A stretch of DNA of 64,000 bases from Balaenoptera acutorostrata (lineage: Eukaryota > Chordata > Mammalia > Artiodactyla > Balaenopteridae): positions 69,585,603 to 69,649,602 of the forward strand of contig NC_080081.1 in NCBI RefSeq assembly GCF_949987535.1, read 5' to 3'. The notes under the pieces are model-generated. The model saw only the letters and a list, made by a program, of their open reading frames with translations, ran no database searches and was not told the DNA's origin. Every line of letters begins with the position of its first letter. The stretch's first letter is position 1. The position numbers were made by a program, and so were the translations under genes. Of the stretch, positions 35,789 to 49,750 are shown one piece after another.

Positions 35789-38565
35789 CTGAAAAGAAAA
35801 ATATCTTTGGAATTATTATTCTTAATAGCTTTGTTTAATCCAATTTTTTTCAATAATCAAATTTCAGTATTGCAAGTATTAACTATGCATAAATTTTAGA
35901 TAAAGCTAAATCATATAATTAAGAAATATGCCATTATATTGTTACAGCAATGCCTCTTAAATATAGTGTGCCTTGTGAACAAATGATTCAGTTAATTCAA
36001 TAAAGTTATTTAATGCACTAAAAAACCAAGGATTTTTGACACTGTTTTTAAAATGGCTAAAACAACAAAATTCACTGCCATGGAAGTAAATTTTCACACA
36101 AAACTGGATGACCATATGTTATGAAATCTATAGACTGGATTCTTTCTTTAATTAATACAGACAATAGGACTAATTGACACCTAAAATTCACTTAAATGCT
36201 CAGATTCTTAATTCTAAAATGGAACTACCTTGAAATGAGTTCCAAGCAGCACTCAATTCAAGATAGTTCTCAGTAGAAATCTTTCCAAAATCCATGTCTG
36301 TTCTGACACAGATTTTGTTACTCCATGATGAGATTTTGGTTAAATTATGACTGTCACTCTAGGACCAGCGGGAACTTCCTGGCAGTATGACGGAAGCACC
36401 ACTAAAATCTTGCATAGCAGCAGGACAGGTAGAGAGATTACTTGGAAACATGTAGCAGTATTCTCTCCAATCACGTAAGAGGGACACAGGCACATTCCAA
36501 TGGGAATATGGTCTAGTCTTCAGCATGAAAGTTAACGACAACATAAATTATTCGAAGACACAACGGTTAGGGGAATCTGCTAGAAATCACAATACTTGGG
36601 GAAAAAAGGCTCAAACTCCTATGTAAATAACGTTGGAGGGCAAAATATCATATGGATAGTCTTAAATTTAATCACTGAGGCAGCTGGAAAAATAAAAGAA
36701 GTTAAAGAAAGACTAAACTCCAAATATTAACTTTTGATGACATCATTAGTCTATATTTTATAGATAGTCTTCAAAAGAGAAAAGAGATGTGAGAGATTAG
36801 AGTATTTCGTTCAATGGCTTTGTCTAGTGCATGAAGGCTGAAGAAAGCCAGGAAAAAATCTAATATGTGCAAATTAGTGCAGATTACATTTAAATAGATT
36901 AACAGAAGACAGCTGGAAAGGAGAGAGCGTCTGGCTGGTTAATAGGTACTATTCTCAGGAATAGTAGAACAAGTGGATGGGCAAAGCCAAGAGGCATGGT
37001 GGCAGAGGAGGGGGTGGGGTGGGGGAGACTCATGCCTCAGACACACCAGAGAAATTGCATCAATTGTCTGAAAGTCTGTCCTCCTACCTCTGACCCTTAT
37101 GAGTTATATAGCAACTAATATATGATGTTTTATTTCCATGCATCTTCTTATCTGACTCACTGTCATTCTGGGTGACCTCATTAGCCATGTGGGAAACCAT
37201 TCACCACAGTACCTCACAATTCTCTGACCTTTTAAAGGGGAACCAAAAATCCCTAAATCTAAGATTCCTTTAGAATCTTCAATTCTACCTCACTTCAAGA
37301 AATCACCTCACTGGCCATAATCAGCTTCACATCGTAAATCTTTATGCCAACAATCTACTCTCTGGTCACAATCTCCTATCCTAAGTGCTTTCTCTCCCCT
37401 TCACTCGTACCTCCCTGGCCCCAGGCAAAAATAAGCTCACTTCCAACTTCCACTTCTTTGATCCCTCTCTTCTCTTAGTCCTTCAACCACTGCTCAGATT
37501 TATCTCCTTTCCCCCCAAGCATGGATCCCTCCCAGTCCACACTTTAACCATTCTCCTTCCAGCACCTTCACTCAATTCCTGATCTGCCTGCTGTAATTGC
37601 TCACGAAATACGTAATCCTAGGTGAAGACGTGGGTCTCCCTCCTCAGTCCTACATCTGGACCTTTGAGGAAACTTGAGATGACTTTTCTAAAATAATTTT
37701 GTTAAGTGTGTATTCCTTGTCATGTGTGGTCACTGAAGTCTCTGTTTCATTATGTTAGTGTCAGCTAATGATGAGACAGAGATTTCTTTAAATGCCTGAA
37801 TCCAAAAAAATCTCCCAGAATTTCTCAAGCAGCTGTGTGTGTGTTTGGACAACCCTTGAACACTCAGCCAGGCAGGTTTCAACTCTACCTTTGCATTTAC
37901 TTCCTGCTTCCATAGAGTCCCAGCGTCAGCTAAAGATGAGAGTTTGGGGCCTTCTCAGGTCTTTCCAGAGCATGAACACAATGTTAAGCATGTGCAGGGC
38001 CCTTTACATTTCCAGGAATATGTCAGAGCCTTTCAAAGCCCTTGTGTACATTTCACTCCCCAGCTGCTCCTCCCAAGCTTTTTGGTGTGTCTATCATTTG
38101 CCTCAACTGTTATCTATCACCTCAGGCAGTGAGGTCTAAGATATTAGCCTATAAATGTCTTCAACAAATGCCCTCAGGAAATCAGCTTTTTTTTTTTTTT
38201 TTTTCCACTCCAGGCCACTCCCAGGTTAGGCAAAATAAAACAAATCTTTTAAGCCATTCTTCCAGGGAGTCACCAGACAGATCAGAACAAGTAAGTGATT
38301 TAAAATTCTTTGCTAATGAGGTCTATTATGCTCCCTCTGGTACAGTGCTTATAATGTGTGCTGCATTTTTATGGCTTCCTTTGAACTGGGGAACAAAGGT
38401 TGGGACCAGAGTAAGTTAAAATGTCACAAAATTACTCTATCGTCACACCCACCAATAATTTTTGAAAATACTTTTGTTGCATATACAATTATTGAGAATT
38501 ATTTTTTTTCAAACGTTGAAAGTGTTATGTCACTTTCTTCTAGCTTTCTTTGTTGCTGTTATTCT

Positions 38566-38911
38566 TTTTTTTTTAAATTTATTTGTTTTTGGCTGTGTTG
38601 GGTCTTTGTTGCTGTGCGCAGGCTTTCTCTAGTTGTGGCGAGCAGGGGCTACACTTCACTGTGGTGGGCAGGCTTCTCATTGCTGTGGCTTCTCTTGCTG
38701 CAGAGCACAAGCTCAAGGCGTGCAAGCTTCAGTAGTTGCAGCACACGGGCTCAGTAGTTGTGGCTCACGGGATCTAGAGCACAGGTTCAGTAGTTGTGGC
38801 ACACGGGCTTAGTTGCTCCGCGGTATGTGGGACCCTCCTGGACCAGGGCTCGAACCCATGTCCCCTGCATTGGCAGGCGGATTCTTAACCACTGTGCCAC
38901 CAGGGAAGTCC
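38566..38911 (-). mobile_element. CHR-type SINE
   Basis: Reversed head ggacttccctggtggcacag, B-box ggttcgagccc, A-rich tail. The target duplication ttgttgctgttattct is perfect at 38550-38565 and 38912-38927. The 'agtagttgtggc' motif is repeated in the body, as in older long CHR copies. Confidence 0.93.
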
Positions 38912-40079
38912 TTGTTGCTGTTATTCTAATTTTCCCTTTTGGTAGATGATCATTTCTTTCTTTCTGGGTGCTTTTGCCTCTTTATTTTAGGCATTGTCCA
39001 GTTTCAGTACCATGTATCTAGTATGGGTTTCTTTTTATTTAGCCTACTTGAGGTACATTGTGACTTCTGTGTCACTGTATTCTTATTTTCAATCAGTTCT
39101 TAAAAATTCACAACAATCATCTTTTAAAATATTTCATCTCCCCTACTCTGTATTTTTTTCCTTTTTCAATTCTGATGATTTGTAAACTAAACTTTCTTAG
39201 TTTACCTCCATATCTCTTAACATCACTTCATTTTTCATTTCTTTCTCTTTCTGCATTCTGGGAAAAATTTCAAAATGTATGTTCCAAGTCACTGGTTCCC
39301 TTCATCCTTGTCTAATCTGATGAATCATTAATACATGGAGTTTTTTCCAAATTGTATTAAATTCTATAATTTTTGATTTTTCAAATCTTCCTCTTCATTT
39401 TGAAGGTCTCTTCTTATTCATTCAATTTTGTGCTATTTTATTTCCTGTATTTCACAATTCTAATCTTGGTAGTCCCTGGGGATCTAAATTTTTTTGTTTT
39501 TTTCCTTGTTGATTCTCATACATAGTGGCTTTCATTCTCATATATTTAGTACTCTTTGACTGTTACCTCATTTCTGGTCTTAATCAGGAGTCCAACAGAC
39601 TTAACTTGGATAAGTATTTGCTTTTATTTCTTTTGATACCAAGGAGAGCCCACTAGAACCATGTCAGCCTCTCTTAAGGATCTTGGCTTAGCATGAAGGT
39701 TTCAGGCGAGATTCTATACTTAATTCCTAGCTAAAGATTCAAAATCCTAACAGCATTGCTGTTTTAGGCATATGTCCCCAGGGCATTCCTACTCCTTGAG
39801 ACACCAATTTATAGGGGGGAGATGTGGCCCTGGAGAAGCCTAAACCATGCCTAAACCATTTATAAGATGCATGTTGCCTCAAAGAGTATATCCTAGGTAG
39901 GATGTGAATGCTCTGTAGCACAAGATAACCTCAGATCACTGAGTTACCCACACAGCTTTATTCACTTTTCAATCTGCTGAAATGTGACTTTAAGATCATC
40001 CTACATTAAATTAATCATCAGTCTTGTCAATTTTACCTCCATAATATATTTTTAATCTGTTTGTTCATTACTTAACATT

Positions 40080-40690
40080 GTTTTAATTCAAGCCTTAATC
40101 ATCTCTCATCCAATTACAATAGCCTCCTAATTTCTCTGCCTCCCTCAAATCTTCCATCCTTCTGATACATTTTTCGCTTTGCCATTACTGTTAAATAACA
40201 CTTAAATTTCTTCAACGGCTACTTTTAATAGACAGGATAATAGCCAAACATTATATATAGATATCAGTCTACTTCTGTAACCTTATCTACTGCCTTTTTA
40301 GCATACTTTTTCTATGTTCTAGAAAAACCTTCCTAGTTCTTTTAATCACTCATGCTATTTCAGGATTTCTATATGTGCCATTTCTTCTTCCTGTAATTCT
40401 TGCCATTCCCTCCTCTCAATACAACTAAGAGATCTTCTCCCAATTTCTCAAATGTTCTGGGTGTTATAATATTTATCACACTGTCTTATGGATTTTTTTC
40501 CCTCTCTTTTTCTTTTAATAAGTCTCTCTCTCTTAGAATGTGAAGTTCATTAAATGAGGTACAATCACTATTCATCTCTGTATCCAACATGATCTGCATG
40601 TACATGTCATGAAATATGGACTCACCAATAATATATGACTAAATGGAAAGATGACTGAATGAATACATGAGCAGGTTATGTGAGAAGGAG
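40080..40690 (+). repeat. L2 LINE remnant
   Basis: 'caattacaatagcctcctaatttctctgcctccctcaaatcttcc', 'taaatttcttcaacggctacttt', 'cttctgtaaccttatctactgcc' and 'tagaatgtgaagttcattaaatgaggtacaatcactattcatctctgtatccaacatg' follow L2 in order. Strongly decayed. Confidence 0.7.
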
Positions 40691-41964
40691 GGGCAAAGAA
40701 GAAACAGAACTTTAATGATTAAGGCAGTTTAACACTATAAAATTCTACGATACATTTAGCACATAAAAAAAGAGGTAAATAAAAATATCAGATAACTTGG
40801 GAATTACAGAACATTTTCTTCCTCAGAGTATCTGTACAAGATAGGAAGTAAATGAAGTGGTCTTCATCTTCTACTGTAAGTTTATTTTTCAAAGGAAATA
40901 GAAAAAGAAAACAATTTGCTCAATTCTATTCATTCCTGTCCTAAAACAGAGTTGTCATGGATACAGGAAAGAAGTCAGGAGACAAAACAAAGTATTCTCT
41001 TCCAAATGGAACAAATATCATTGCAGCAAGTTCTGATTTTCTAGGAAGTTTCTAATTTTATGCAGTTTGTTATAATTTAAATTGCTTGTCATTGACCTGA
41101 AACCCTGAGATCCTGAATCTTAAATATAAATAATTCCTGTAATTTGACTGAAAGGAAAAAAAATGTCAATAGGAAAGGCAATATGAGAGGTCAGACAAAT
41201 TAGTCTTTCATCATCTCTAGATGAGTGAGGGGACAGAAGGCAGAACTAGTTTATATTTAAGTTCTGTCTTTTATTAGTGTTATAAACCTGGACAAATAAA
41301 TTTTCCTTGTGTCTGAGTTTTAGTTTTCTGATGAGAAAATGGGTGCGCACTGTCTCAGATATCCTATAAACTGGAAGAAACAGTGCATGTCCAAGCTGTA
41401 AGATTACAGCTTAAATTTTAGGTCCTGATTTATTTAGTCAAGAAAACAGATGCTGATTGGAAGTAAAGTGGCCACACAGTGTAGGAGCAGATGTAATACC
41501 TCAGTGTCACTTCCTCTGGTCCCAAAACCTTAAAAGAATTAGGCATAGAGTTTCTAGTGACACTGCAAGGAAGAGGCTGGCTGGATCAGAAAATTTCAAT
41601 TTCTTCCTGTGCTAGAGTTGTTTAATAGACTATTAAAAAATCTGGAAACATTTATAACTTTTTTAATTTAAATAATATAGAGCTCAAAAAAAGAGTAATA
41701 TATAGAGCTCAAAGACAGATTATAACTTTTAACATAGAATTATGTCCATATTTGCTTTATTAGATAATAAAGAACATAAAGGTATTTTCTGTTGTTTTAA
41801 ATCTTAATTTTCACAAAAAAAGCTAGGGTTGATTTTTTTTTTTCTTCTTTTGATCCCACGCAGTGTGCCTATACTTGTTTCGGTTCCGTCTCCTAAAAGA
41901 AGCCTTCCCCAATCATTACTGTCCACTGAAATAGGTCCTTCTTCTTAAGTCAATGCAAATTTTT

Positions 41965-42261
41965 TTAAAATTAATTAATTAATTAATTTATTTATTTTTG
42001 GCTGTGCTGGGTCTTCGTCTCTGTGCGAGGGCTTTCTCTAGTTGCGGCAAGCGGGGGCCACTCTTCATCGCGGTGCACGGGCCTCTCACTGTCGTGGCCT
42101 CTCTTGTTGCGGAGCACAGGCTCCAGACGCGCAGGCTCAGTAGTTGTGGCTCACGGGCCCAGTTGCTCCGCGGCATGTGGGATCTTCCCAGACCAGGGCT
42201 CGAACCCGTGTCCCCTGCATTGGCAGGCAGATTCTCAACCACTGCGCCACCAGGGAAGCCC
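41965..42261 (-). mobile_element. CHR-type SINE
   Basis: Reversed head gggcttccctggtggcgcag, B-box ggttcgagccc, tail with (taaa)/(ttaa). The target duplication is aatgcaaattttt (41952-41964) against aatgcaattttt (42263-42274), one base different in the A-run. Confidence 0.93.
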
Positions 42262-44899
42262 TAATGCAATTTTTATATCAATTTTTTGCACTTAGTTATA
42301 TACTGTCTATGACACTTTGAACTGTTTAATTTTTTGTGCATGTAAAACCTAATTTCTCAATTACAAATTACTTTGAGTTGAAGACCAGATGTAAAATGTA
42401 TTTGTATCACTGCTAAAACTATTTAGTGAGTATTTTATAAGTATTCAGTTTTGTTTTGTTTTGTTTTTCTGGGTGTATTATAATTATTTACATAGGTGTT
42501 AAGAACTTCAGAAATACCTGTATAGGTATTACACTGCTTCTGGTCATTAGAAAATAACAACTTTTTCTTAATCCTGGTCCAGCTAGGACTGTGACTCAGT
42601 CACGTTATAAAATAAGTATTCTGTTTTTTCACATGTTGGTCTGTACACAGCAACTGAGAGAGAGAAATTGTCTGTGTGTTCTCATTTTACGAACGTGGAA
42701 ACTAATCCGTCTATAATCAATGCTTCAACTCCCTGGGCACCTTGGGAAGAGTTCCTAGACTAAAACATGGCTCAGGCCATGACCGTACTCTGGCTTGCTC
42801 ATTCTATTCCTTTACCTCTCACCTTTAGTTTATCCTTGGACTGACCACACACACTGTATCTTCATGGCAGCATTGACTCTCCTGTAACCAGGTAGTTCAC
42901 TTCTCCCTGTGTCTGTTCTTTAAACAACATACCAGCCACAAATGCAAAGGCCAACTCTAGTCTCCTCTGTTAGCAGCTGATCCTGGTTGTGTCAGAATGG
43001 GTACAGAAACTAAATCAATGTTTTCTAATAAAGACGTATCATTTGAATCTAGGCTGGCATTTGCTTGTAATATGTAAGCTAAGGACAACAACAAAAACGA
43101 AACTTTATGTCTCTAAGAAATAAGAAACAGGAAGAAATATGGCACAGAAATGACTATGCCAAAAACAGGGCACCTTTCCCTTTTTTTTTTTTTTTAATAC
43201 AAAGAACTATTAGTGTTTTATGAAATATTATTTAACTCTCACCAAAGCTAAAATAATAGTGCCTGGAAGGAAAGTATATTTAAAGTTGTTCTCAGAGGGG
43301 AAAAAAAATCTCAATACATATACATATGCAGATATATCTTAAACACGGTTAAAAATGCAATTCAAATAAAATATATGATTACTAATTTTGAAATTTATTT
43401 CCTTTTTACTTGAAATCTAGCCATTATTAAATGGGATTTGTTTATCTTAGTTTCAGGTAAATATATTATTCATCACCAATGTCTAAAGTTAAGTCTATAA
43501 ATTAGCAATACTGTTTAAGATCTATACAATTAATTTTGTAAAAGCACAGATTTTTTTTACCTCATTTGTTTGCAAACCTCAATATGTTTAATAACTTACT
43601 ACATGCGTAAAATGAATAACATAGTAGTACGAAAAAAGAATAAATTAGGTACTACATGAAGAAATATAGAGGGAACTTCTGTTTTCCAGGAGTTTCCAGG
43701 GTTTCTTTGTTCAAAATTAAATCAGATTCTCAACTCTAAGAAAAAAGTTTCTTATAGTGTTAGAAGGTGCTGTTTTTGTTTTTGTTTTTAAAATACAGTT
43801 TTTGCCAAATCAAGGGCATGAAACAAACTCAAGCAAACCAAAGCTTATTGGTTTAATTATTGAATAGCATTTGTTAAATTAATGTGGATATTCAAATTTT
43901 GGGCCATATAATCACTAAATAATTAAACTTGAATACGATACGCTTCTCTTCTTCAAAACGTAAGAAATGCAAGGTTATACATTTTTCCTTATTTTAAAGA
44001 ACAAAACAAAAAATTGGAATCTTGTGAATCATAGGTCAAATTCAGTGCTAAACAAGAATACATTCCAGCTTGTTATGAATATTCATTAATTATATCCTAT
44101 AGGCTTCCAAAAGAGTGATAGAGGTTTATTTTAGTCAAATGATTAATTTATTTCAAAAGATCACTCAAGTTCTATAATTTAAAAGTCTTTCTTATTTGCT
44201 TTATAGTTCAATTCATATTTTAATAATTTAGAATCCAATTATTATTGCCAAGATATCATAGGCAATTTTACATCTCATTAACCTTGCTTTGTTTTAATTA
44301 TAAAGATCCTTTGTTAGATTCCTTTAAATGATCCAGTTTATAATTTCAGCCTGTCCTAGGGAGTACTTTAATTCAGCTGCACATTCATCAGCTGTTTTTG
44401 TCCTGTTAATTGTAGACAACTGCACAATTGCTTTCTCCAGCTATGATTGATGAATTATATTCACGAATGTAGCTGTTAAGTAGGATAAACATTTATAACA
44501 ATTTCCACTTAAAGATTTTTATCTTCATTCCCACAAGGAAAATTAAAGACATAGTCTAACAATCAAGAGAAGATATTTTGTATGTTTCATTTTACACTAT
44601 TAGAAAAAGTTAAGAAAAATGTTGTATGTCCATGCAAATGGGATAAAAGTGTATGTAAAGAATGTAATTTGTGCCTAGTATAGAGTCGGCATCAACAAAC
44701 AGAAGCCAGATAAACTGAGTAATGTGTCTTTACTGTAACTACATCTGAACTATCTAAATATGATTTTTTTTAAAAATCTGGAACTCCCAGTTCAAATTTA
44801 TGAAAGAGAAAGGTCTAAATTGAAAGGAAATGGACCAAACTAAAGATAGGAGTCGGCAAAATTCTGAATATATACTGTATGTAGTAACAAAAAATAACA

Positions 44900-45090
44900 A
44901 AATAACCTTCCATTTTTAAAGTGTCTATATTACTGTAGTTGTAATAAATGTCATATATTACATCCAACCTTCAGAGAAACTAGGCAGGATGTGAAACAAT
45001 GTCAGAGGGAGATTATGCTACATGCCTAGAATCTAATAGTTTATCATTAGGAGAACTGGTATTTGAACTTGTTACAAATAATACACATAT
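44900..45090 (-). repeat. MIR-like remnant
   Basis: 'aataaatgtcatatattacatccaaccttcagagaaactaggcagg...catgcctagaatctaatag...gagaactggtatttgaacttg' fits a reversed, decayed MIR. Confidence 0.5.
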
Positions 45091-46189
45091 GCTCCATATT
45101 ATAATAGGCACTGCGGAAATAGCCATTAAAAATACACCACAAATAAACAGGCACTAACACTATGGTACGGTAAGTATAAAACAGGGGAAAATGGAAGGTG
45201 GTTTGAGAACATGGGAAGGCACCTGATCCGGAATAGGGATGTGGAGGGGTTGGTGCTCAGAGAAGAGATTATTTTCACTAAAGTTAGAGAAGTGAATGTC
45301 TTAAAGCAATGCCCATCGTCTTTGTCCTGTGGACTACTGGGGAAAACACTACAATAGCAAAGACAGCATCCTCAATCAGGAACCCCAAACACTGGCAAGT
45401 CTCCTGTGTTTCCTTAGTCATTTCTCTCCCCAGTTTCTCTACACTGGCTATTTTCAATATTTTCTACTCTTCTCAAGTATAACACCTACCTCCCCAAATT
45501 TCCTTCATTCTCAGAAAATGGCCTTAACCTGCCACTTTATAGAGAAAACAGAAGGCATCATTACAAAAACTCTCTGAATCCTGCCACCAATTTAATTGCC
45601 TGCATCCTTTCTCAATACTCATCCACAAAAGGCTAACCCCTGTCCCTCTGCCTCACCCCTCTCAGAGACTGTACTCTTTTGAGTAGAAACTTTTCTTCTT
45701 TCTTTCCCACCATATTGGCTTCTTTCCATCAGCATTTTAAAATACTCAAATCCTTCCTTCTACTCCTCTCCTCCCCCTCAAATTAAAACCCTATCCACCA
45801 CCAGCAACCACCCTTTCCCCTTCTTGGCCAACCTTCTTATAGTTGTAAGTACTTACTGTCTATACTCACGTCCCGCTCACTTCTCACCTGAAAACATCCG
45901 AGCTACTCCCCCTACTTCCCTCAGTTATCTGCTCCCATCCTCTACCTGCCTTTTGGCACATTTATTACATCAGTAATTACTTAACCTAACACTGTTGTTC
46001 CCACCGGACTGAAAGCTCTATTAGCACAGTGCCTGGCTCTATACCCAGCATCTTTAGCACATAGGTATTCATTCACCAGTATAAATTTGAATGAAATCAA
46101 CATGTCCCTCTTGTCACTGACTCCAGTGGTGCCTTTAATCCTGACTTAAAAATCCTCTTGTTGACTATTCATTCCTTCTCAAACATTCT

Positions 46190-46550
46190 ACTCAACATTC
46201 TTTTCTTCATTCCTTCAACAAATATTTGTGATTGCAAAATAGGTACTAGGCATTATTATTCCAGAAACCAGGGATATATCAGCAAATACGAGAATAAGAC
46301 ACGAGTTCTGAAGGGAAGTACATTTTAGCAGGAAGACATGTAAACCAAGAAAAGATTTTGAGACGATGTTACTGAATGTTAAAATAGAGTCATGTAATGG
46401 AAGTCTCATAACACAATAAGATGGTGAGGGGAGCCTCTCTGAGAGTGTGACATTTAAGCTGATTCCTCAGTGATGGGAAGAGCCGATCACGTGAAGATGT
46501 GGGGAAAGAGGATTCCCAGCAGAGATAGCAGCGAGAGCCTGGCCGCGTGT
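46190..46550 (-). repeat. L2-type LINE remnant
   Basis: Same family and orientation as 27735-28230: 'attccttcaacaaatatttgtgattgcaaaataggtactaggcattattattccag', later 'gaggggagcctctctgagagtgtgacatttaagctg'. Confidence 0.65.
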
Positions 46551-46559
46551 TTCCACTCA

Positions 46560-47420
46560 CTCCACACACTCCCCCTGAGCATCACACCTGTATCCTTATC
46601 CCCCATTTACCTCATGCAAACTGAGAACTCTTGAATTTAAATCTCTATATTAGCTGTCTCTTTGGAGCTGGACACCCAAATTCTAAGATGCCAATTTAAC
46701 ATTTCCACTTGGAACTTTCATAGGCGCTACAAATTCAGTGTAACCGAAAGTAAAAGTATCTCTCACCAAATTCATGCCCTTCCTTCTGTATTGTTCTAAG
46801 TAAACTATGCTTACACTATAAATCATCCAGCTATTAAAGCCAGAAATCAAAGTACCTTCTTTCTCCTCTTACCATCCAATCTATCAGCAATTCTATAGAT
46901 TTAATTTCCAAAAGATACTTCAAATTTGTCCACTTCTTCCATCCTCATAGCCACTATTGGTTGCTATATGACACCATTCTCTTCAAAAGGATTCTGAAAC
47001 TTCAGATCGGTATCTCGCTTCCAGTCTGCAGCCCCAGATATCCATTTGTCACTCTGCAGATTATGCCAAACCTCTTCAACTACAGCCCTGTACCCTTAGC
47101 ACAGCTTAAAAACCCCTCCATGGCATGACCCTTGCCATGAAGGGATGGCCCTTGCCTGTCTCTATGTGGCTGGTACACAACATGCACTGAGTGCAGACTC
47201 CAGACTAGGTTAAGTGCTCTGCCTTATGCTTGCATTAGTATCTGTAACACCCCTATCACAGCACCCTTGTGTTACTGTATGTGCTAGTCTAATGCTTGTC
47301 TTTCCTCCAAAATTTAGAACCATGTTTGTCTCATTCACTTCTCTATTCCCAGCGCCTATAATAGTGTTTGGTATATAGTAGGTGCTGAATAGACATGTGC
47401 TGTATTAATGTATACATGAG
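46560..47420 (+). repeat. L2 LINE remnant
   Basis: 'ccaatctatcagcaattc...tgtccacttcttccatcctcatagccac', 'aggattctgaaacttcagatcggtatctcgcttccag', 'cccctccatggcatgacc' and 'tttctcattcacttctctattcccagcgcctataatagtgtttggtatatagtaggtgctgaatag' follow the L2 3' region to its end. Confidence 0.78.
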
Positions 47421-49074
47421 ATGTTCTTGTATATTTAGAGCTAGTCATATTTCAATATTTGTTCCAAAATCATCTTTATTGGAGGAACTATTAGTATAAA
47501 AAATGGAAACACAAATCTAGAATGGCACAAAGAACATTATGAGTATTTTGAGGTTTTCATGGATTAAATTTTTTAAATATTATAATTACTTTCTATAATT
47601 CCAACTCCTTTCCTAAAACCAAACAAAATAAACTCCAAACACTACCAATGAACAAAAAACAGTTTCAAAAGCTAAAAACCTCTATTAGCAAAATTTTCAC
47701 TCTCCTCCTTTTCTAAGACAATAACTATAATCTTAATCTTAAATGCTGGAGCTTCAATTTGTTAACTCTTCAGAGTTACTGATAATAGCATAATTTTTGT
47801 TTTTACTTCACAGTTGAAACAAATGAGCAAAACTAGGGTGTATGTGAAGTGAGAGATTCCTACAACTGATATGACAATGAGCCACCTGGGCAAAAGTTTT
47901 TATTTTCTATTTTTTCATTGCCTGAAGATGGATAATAATTATTATCAATTCTTTTCACCATAAAGTTTTATAAGAAGTAGAGTGTATTACTATGTTTAAA
48001 ATTATTATTTATGCTATAAAAGAAAACTAATATTTTCCTGCATCTTTTGCTTGGCAGTGAATGAAAAATTTATTTTAATATTTAGAGTTATAGTATTATG
48101 ACTAAAAATAATTCAATCATAAAATATCTAAGTGAGAAATACACAATAAGATGAATTGTTATAAAAACAAAGGCTATTTCTCAGAATATAATACACTGAT
48201 GAACAAAAATACTAAATTGCATTTAAGTTAATTTTTTTCAAAATGGGTTTTTATAGCATATACAAACTAAGTTTCAAAGAATAGCTCATAAAATATTCTT
48301 TCATGACACCTCTCTTGATAAAGTTTACATACAGTAACATTATTACCTTATCAATTTAATTAAATCTGGTTTCAAATAAGAAATAGATTACCCCAAATCT
48401 TCAGTCATTATTTTCCAAAGAACACACTATATCATAGAAGAAACTCAAGTTGTAAAGGACGCAGGTCTTCGGCTGATAGAAGCTGAACATGTCAAAATGG
48501 TGACAGTTACATCTGTCTTAGTGTATCCATTGCCGATAAAGTATTGGAAAAATCGTAGTGAAAAATCTTACCACAGCATCATTTTAACAATGGTATAAAT
48601 AGATTCCTAACCAGACCTTTATAGTTCCTATATTAAACTTCTCTCACATTTTTAGTTGCATACTAGATAGCATGACATGGTCGAATAAAACTATTTCACA
48701 TGAACTGAGATGGGCTGAGTGAGGAAGTAAACACTGAACACGGCTCTGGAAACAGATGGAGTGGCAGATGGGACTGCAGATTGCGTTCACTTGATCTATG
48801 TAAAACAACTTTACTACTTGGTAAGACGTGGCTCAGATCTCACAAAAATCTTATAAAGTTTGTCCCTTTATTTCATACCTGCTTCCCCTCCGCCAAATAA
48901 AAATGCTTAACATTTTAAACTTTGCTCCTTTAAAGTATAAGTACCTGTGTGATGAATCATTTAACTAAAATATTTTTTCTTACACATTTTTGGAACAGAT
49001 GGTAGGCAAGAGCAGTCACCCGGTGGAATAAAATGTACACTGACTAGTTGTCTAAAAATTGTAAAATTAATTAC

Positions 49075-49139
49075 CTTCCTTCATTGATGAGTTCAATAAA
49101 TGCAAGTCCTGCATTCTTCTGAATAGAATTTTGCCATTC
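49075..49139 (-). CDS. NBEA: NBEA internal exon (65 bp), EWQNSIQKNAGLAF...INEG
   Basis: On the minus strand this 65-bp exon reads without a stop, starting EWQNSIQKNAGLAF and ending ...LINEG plus the first two bases (AG) of a split Arg codon. It is preceded by a pyrimidine-rich acceptor (...tttctccttttag) and followed by the donor gtaatta. The peptide matches the conserved part of neurobeachin upstream of its PH-BEACH module, as I recall the protein; the paralogue LRBA is close but differs at several positions. Neurobeachin is a large BEACH-family, PKA-anchoring scaffold of neuronal membrane traffic. This exon holds neither the kinase-anchor site nor the BEACH domain. The next exon in the transcript is 35680-35788 and completes the split Arg codon. 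No earlier exon was recognised between 49140 and 64000. Confidence 0.93.
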
Positions 49140-49750
49140 CTAAAAGGAGAAAGCAAACCAACTGTAAGAAAAATGAGCATGTAAACAAAAGTAACATCTG
49201 GTTTAAGGATCATGTTGATCCTAATAACTTCCACGTGATATTACTTCTAAATCTTTCTAAAATATTTTTAACAAATGTTATTTTGCAAGAAATCAAAACT
49301 TTAAAAGCAGTCCCGTATTACTTAGTTAAAAAGGTGCTTTTGAATTCCCAGTGGTACCGACTAAGATAGAAAGTGAGATCACAGGGACAGAGCTCACTGT
49401 GACTGTAAAATATTGCTTATTTTACACTCTTCCTATGGCATATTTAGAATATGCTTTAAATAATTTTTTGGTTATTAATTTATTCTAGTGATTTCAATTT
49501 TTTTGGTCTTTTTAATATAGCTGGCAAATTGAATTTTTTGGATTAAAAATTATATCCCTTTCAATGGTACTATAAATAAATACTTGCCTAACATATTTTT
49601 ATTAAAAATCCTTATTGATCAGTCATGCCACTCATCTATAGACTTTTCCTCCATGATTTTCCACTAATTAAGTGCTGGCCACAAATTCAGCTTCAGGAAA
49701 CACAGTCTCCATGTCAACCCTTCACTCTGTTCCTGCTCACTTTCCCTTTT

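Larger units (their letters stand above)
35789..49074 (-). other. NBEA: NBEA intron, 13.3 kb
   Basis: It is bounded by the donor gtaatta (49074 downward) and the acceptor ...cttttcag (to 35789). It carries two minus-strand CHR SINEs and several L2/MIR remnants. Unassigned stretches are 35790-37060 (nothing recognised), 37060-38300 and 45330-45990 (C+T-rich on the plus strand, possibly ancient repeat), 42300-44900 (AT-rich, largely unique) and 47450-49070 (AT-rich, nothing recognised). Confidence 0.85.

Noticed and set aside
37792..38139. 115-codon plus-strand ORF plus neighbours to 38757
   Set aside because: No recognisable domain; part of unassigned intron sequence that runs into a SINE. 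No splice or promoter support.
38940..39640. T-rich stretch with 'attctgggaaaaatttcaaaatg...tgtctaatctgatgaatcattaatac'
   Set aside because: It looks like an old reversed LINE-type repeat, but I could not place it in a family with enough support to annotate.
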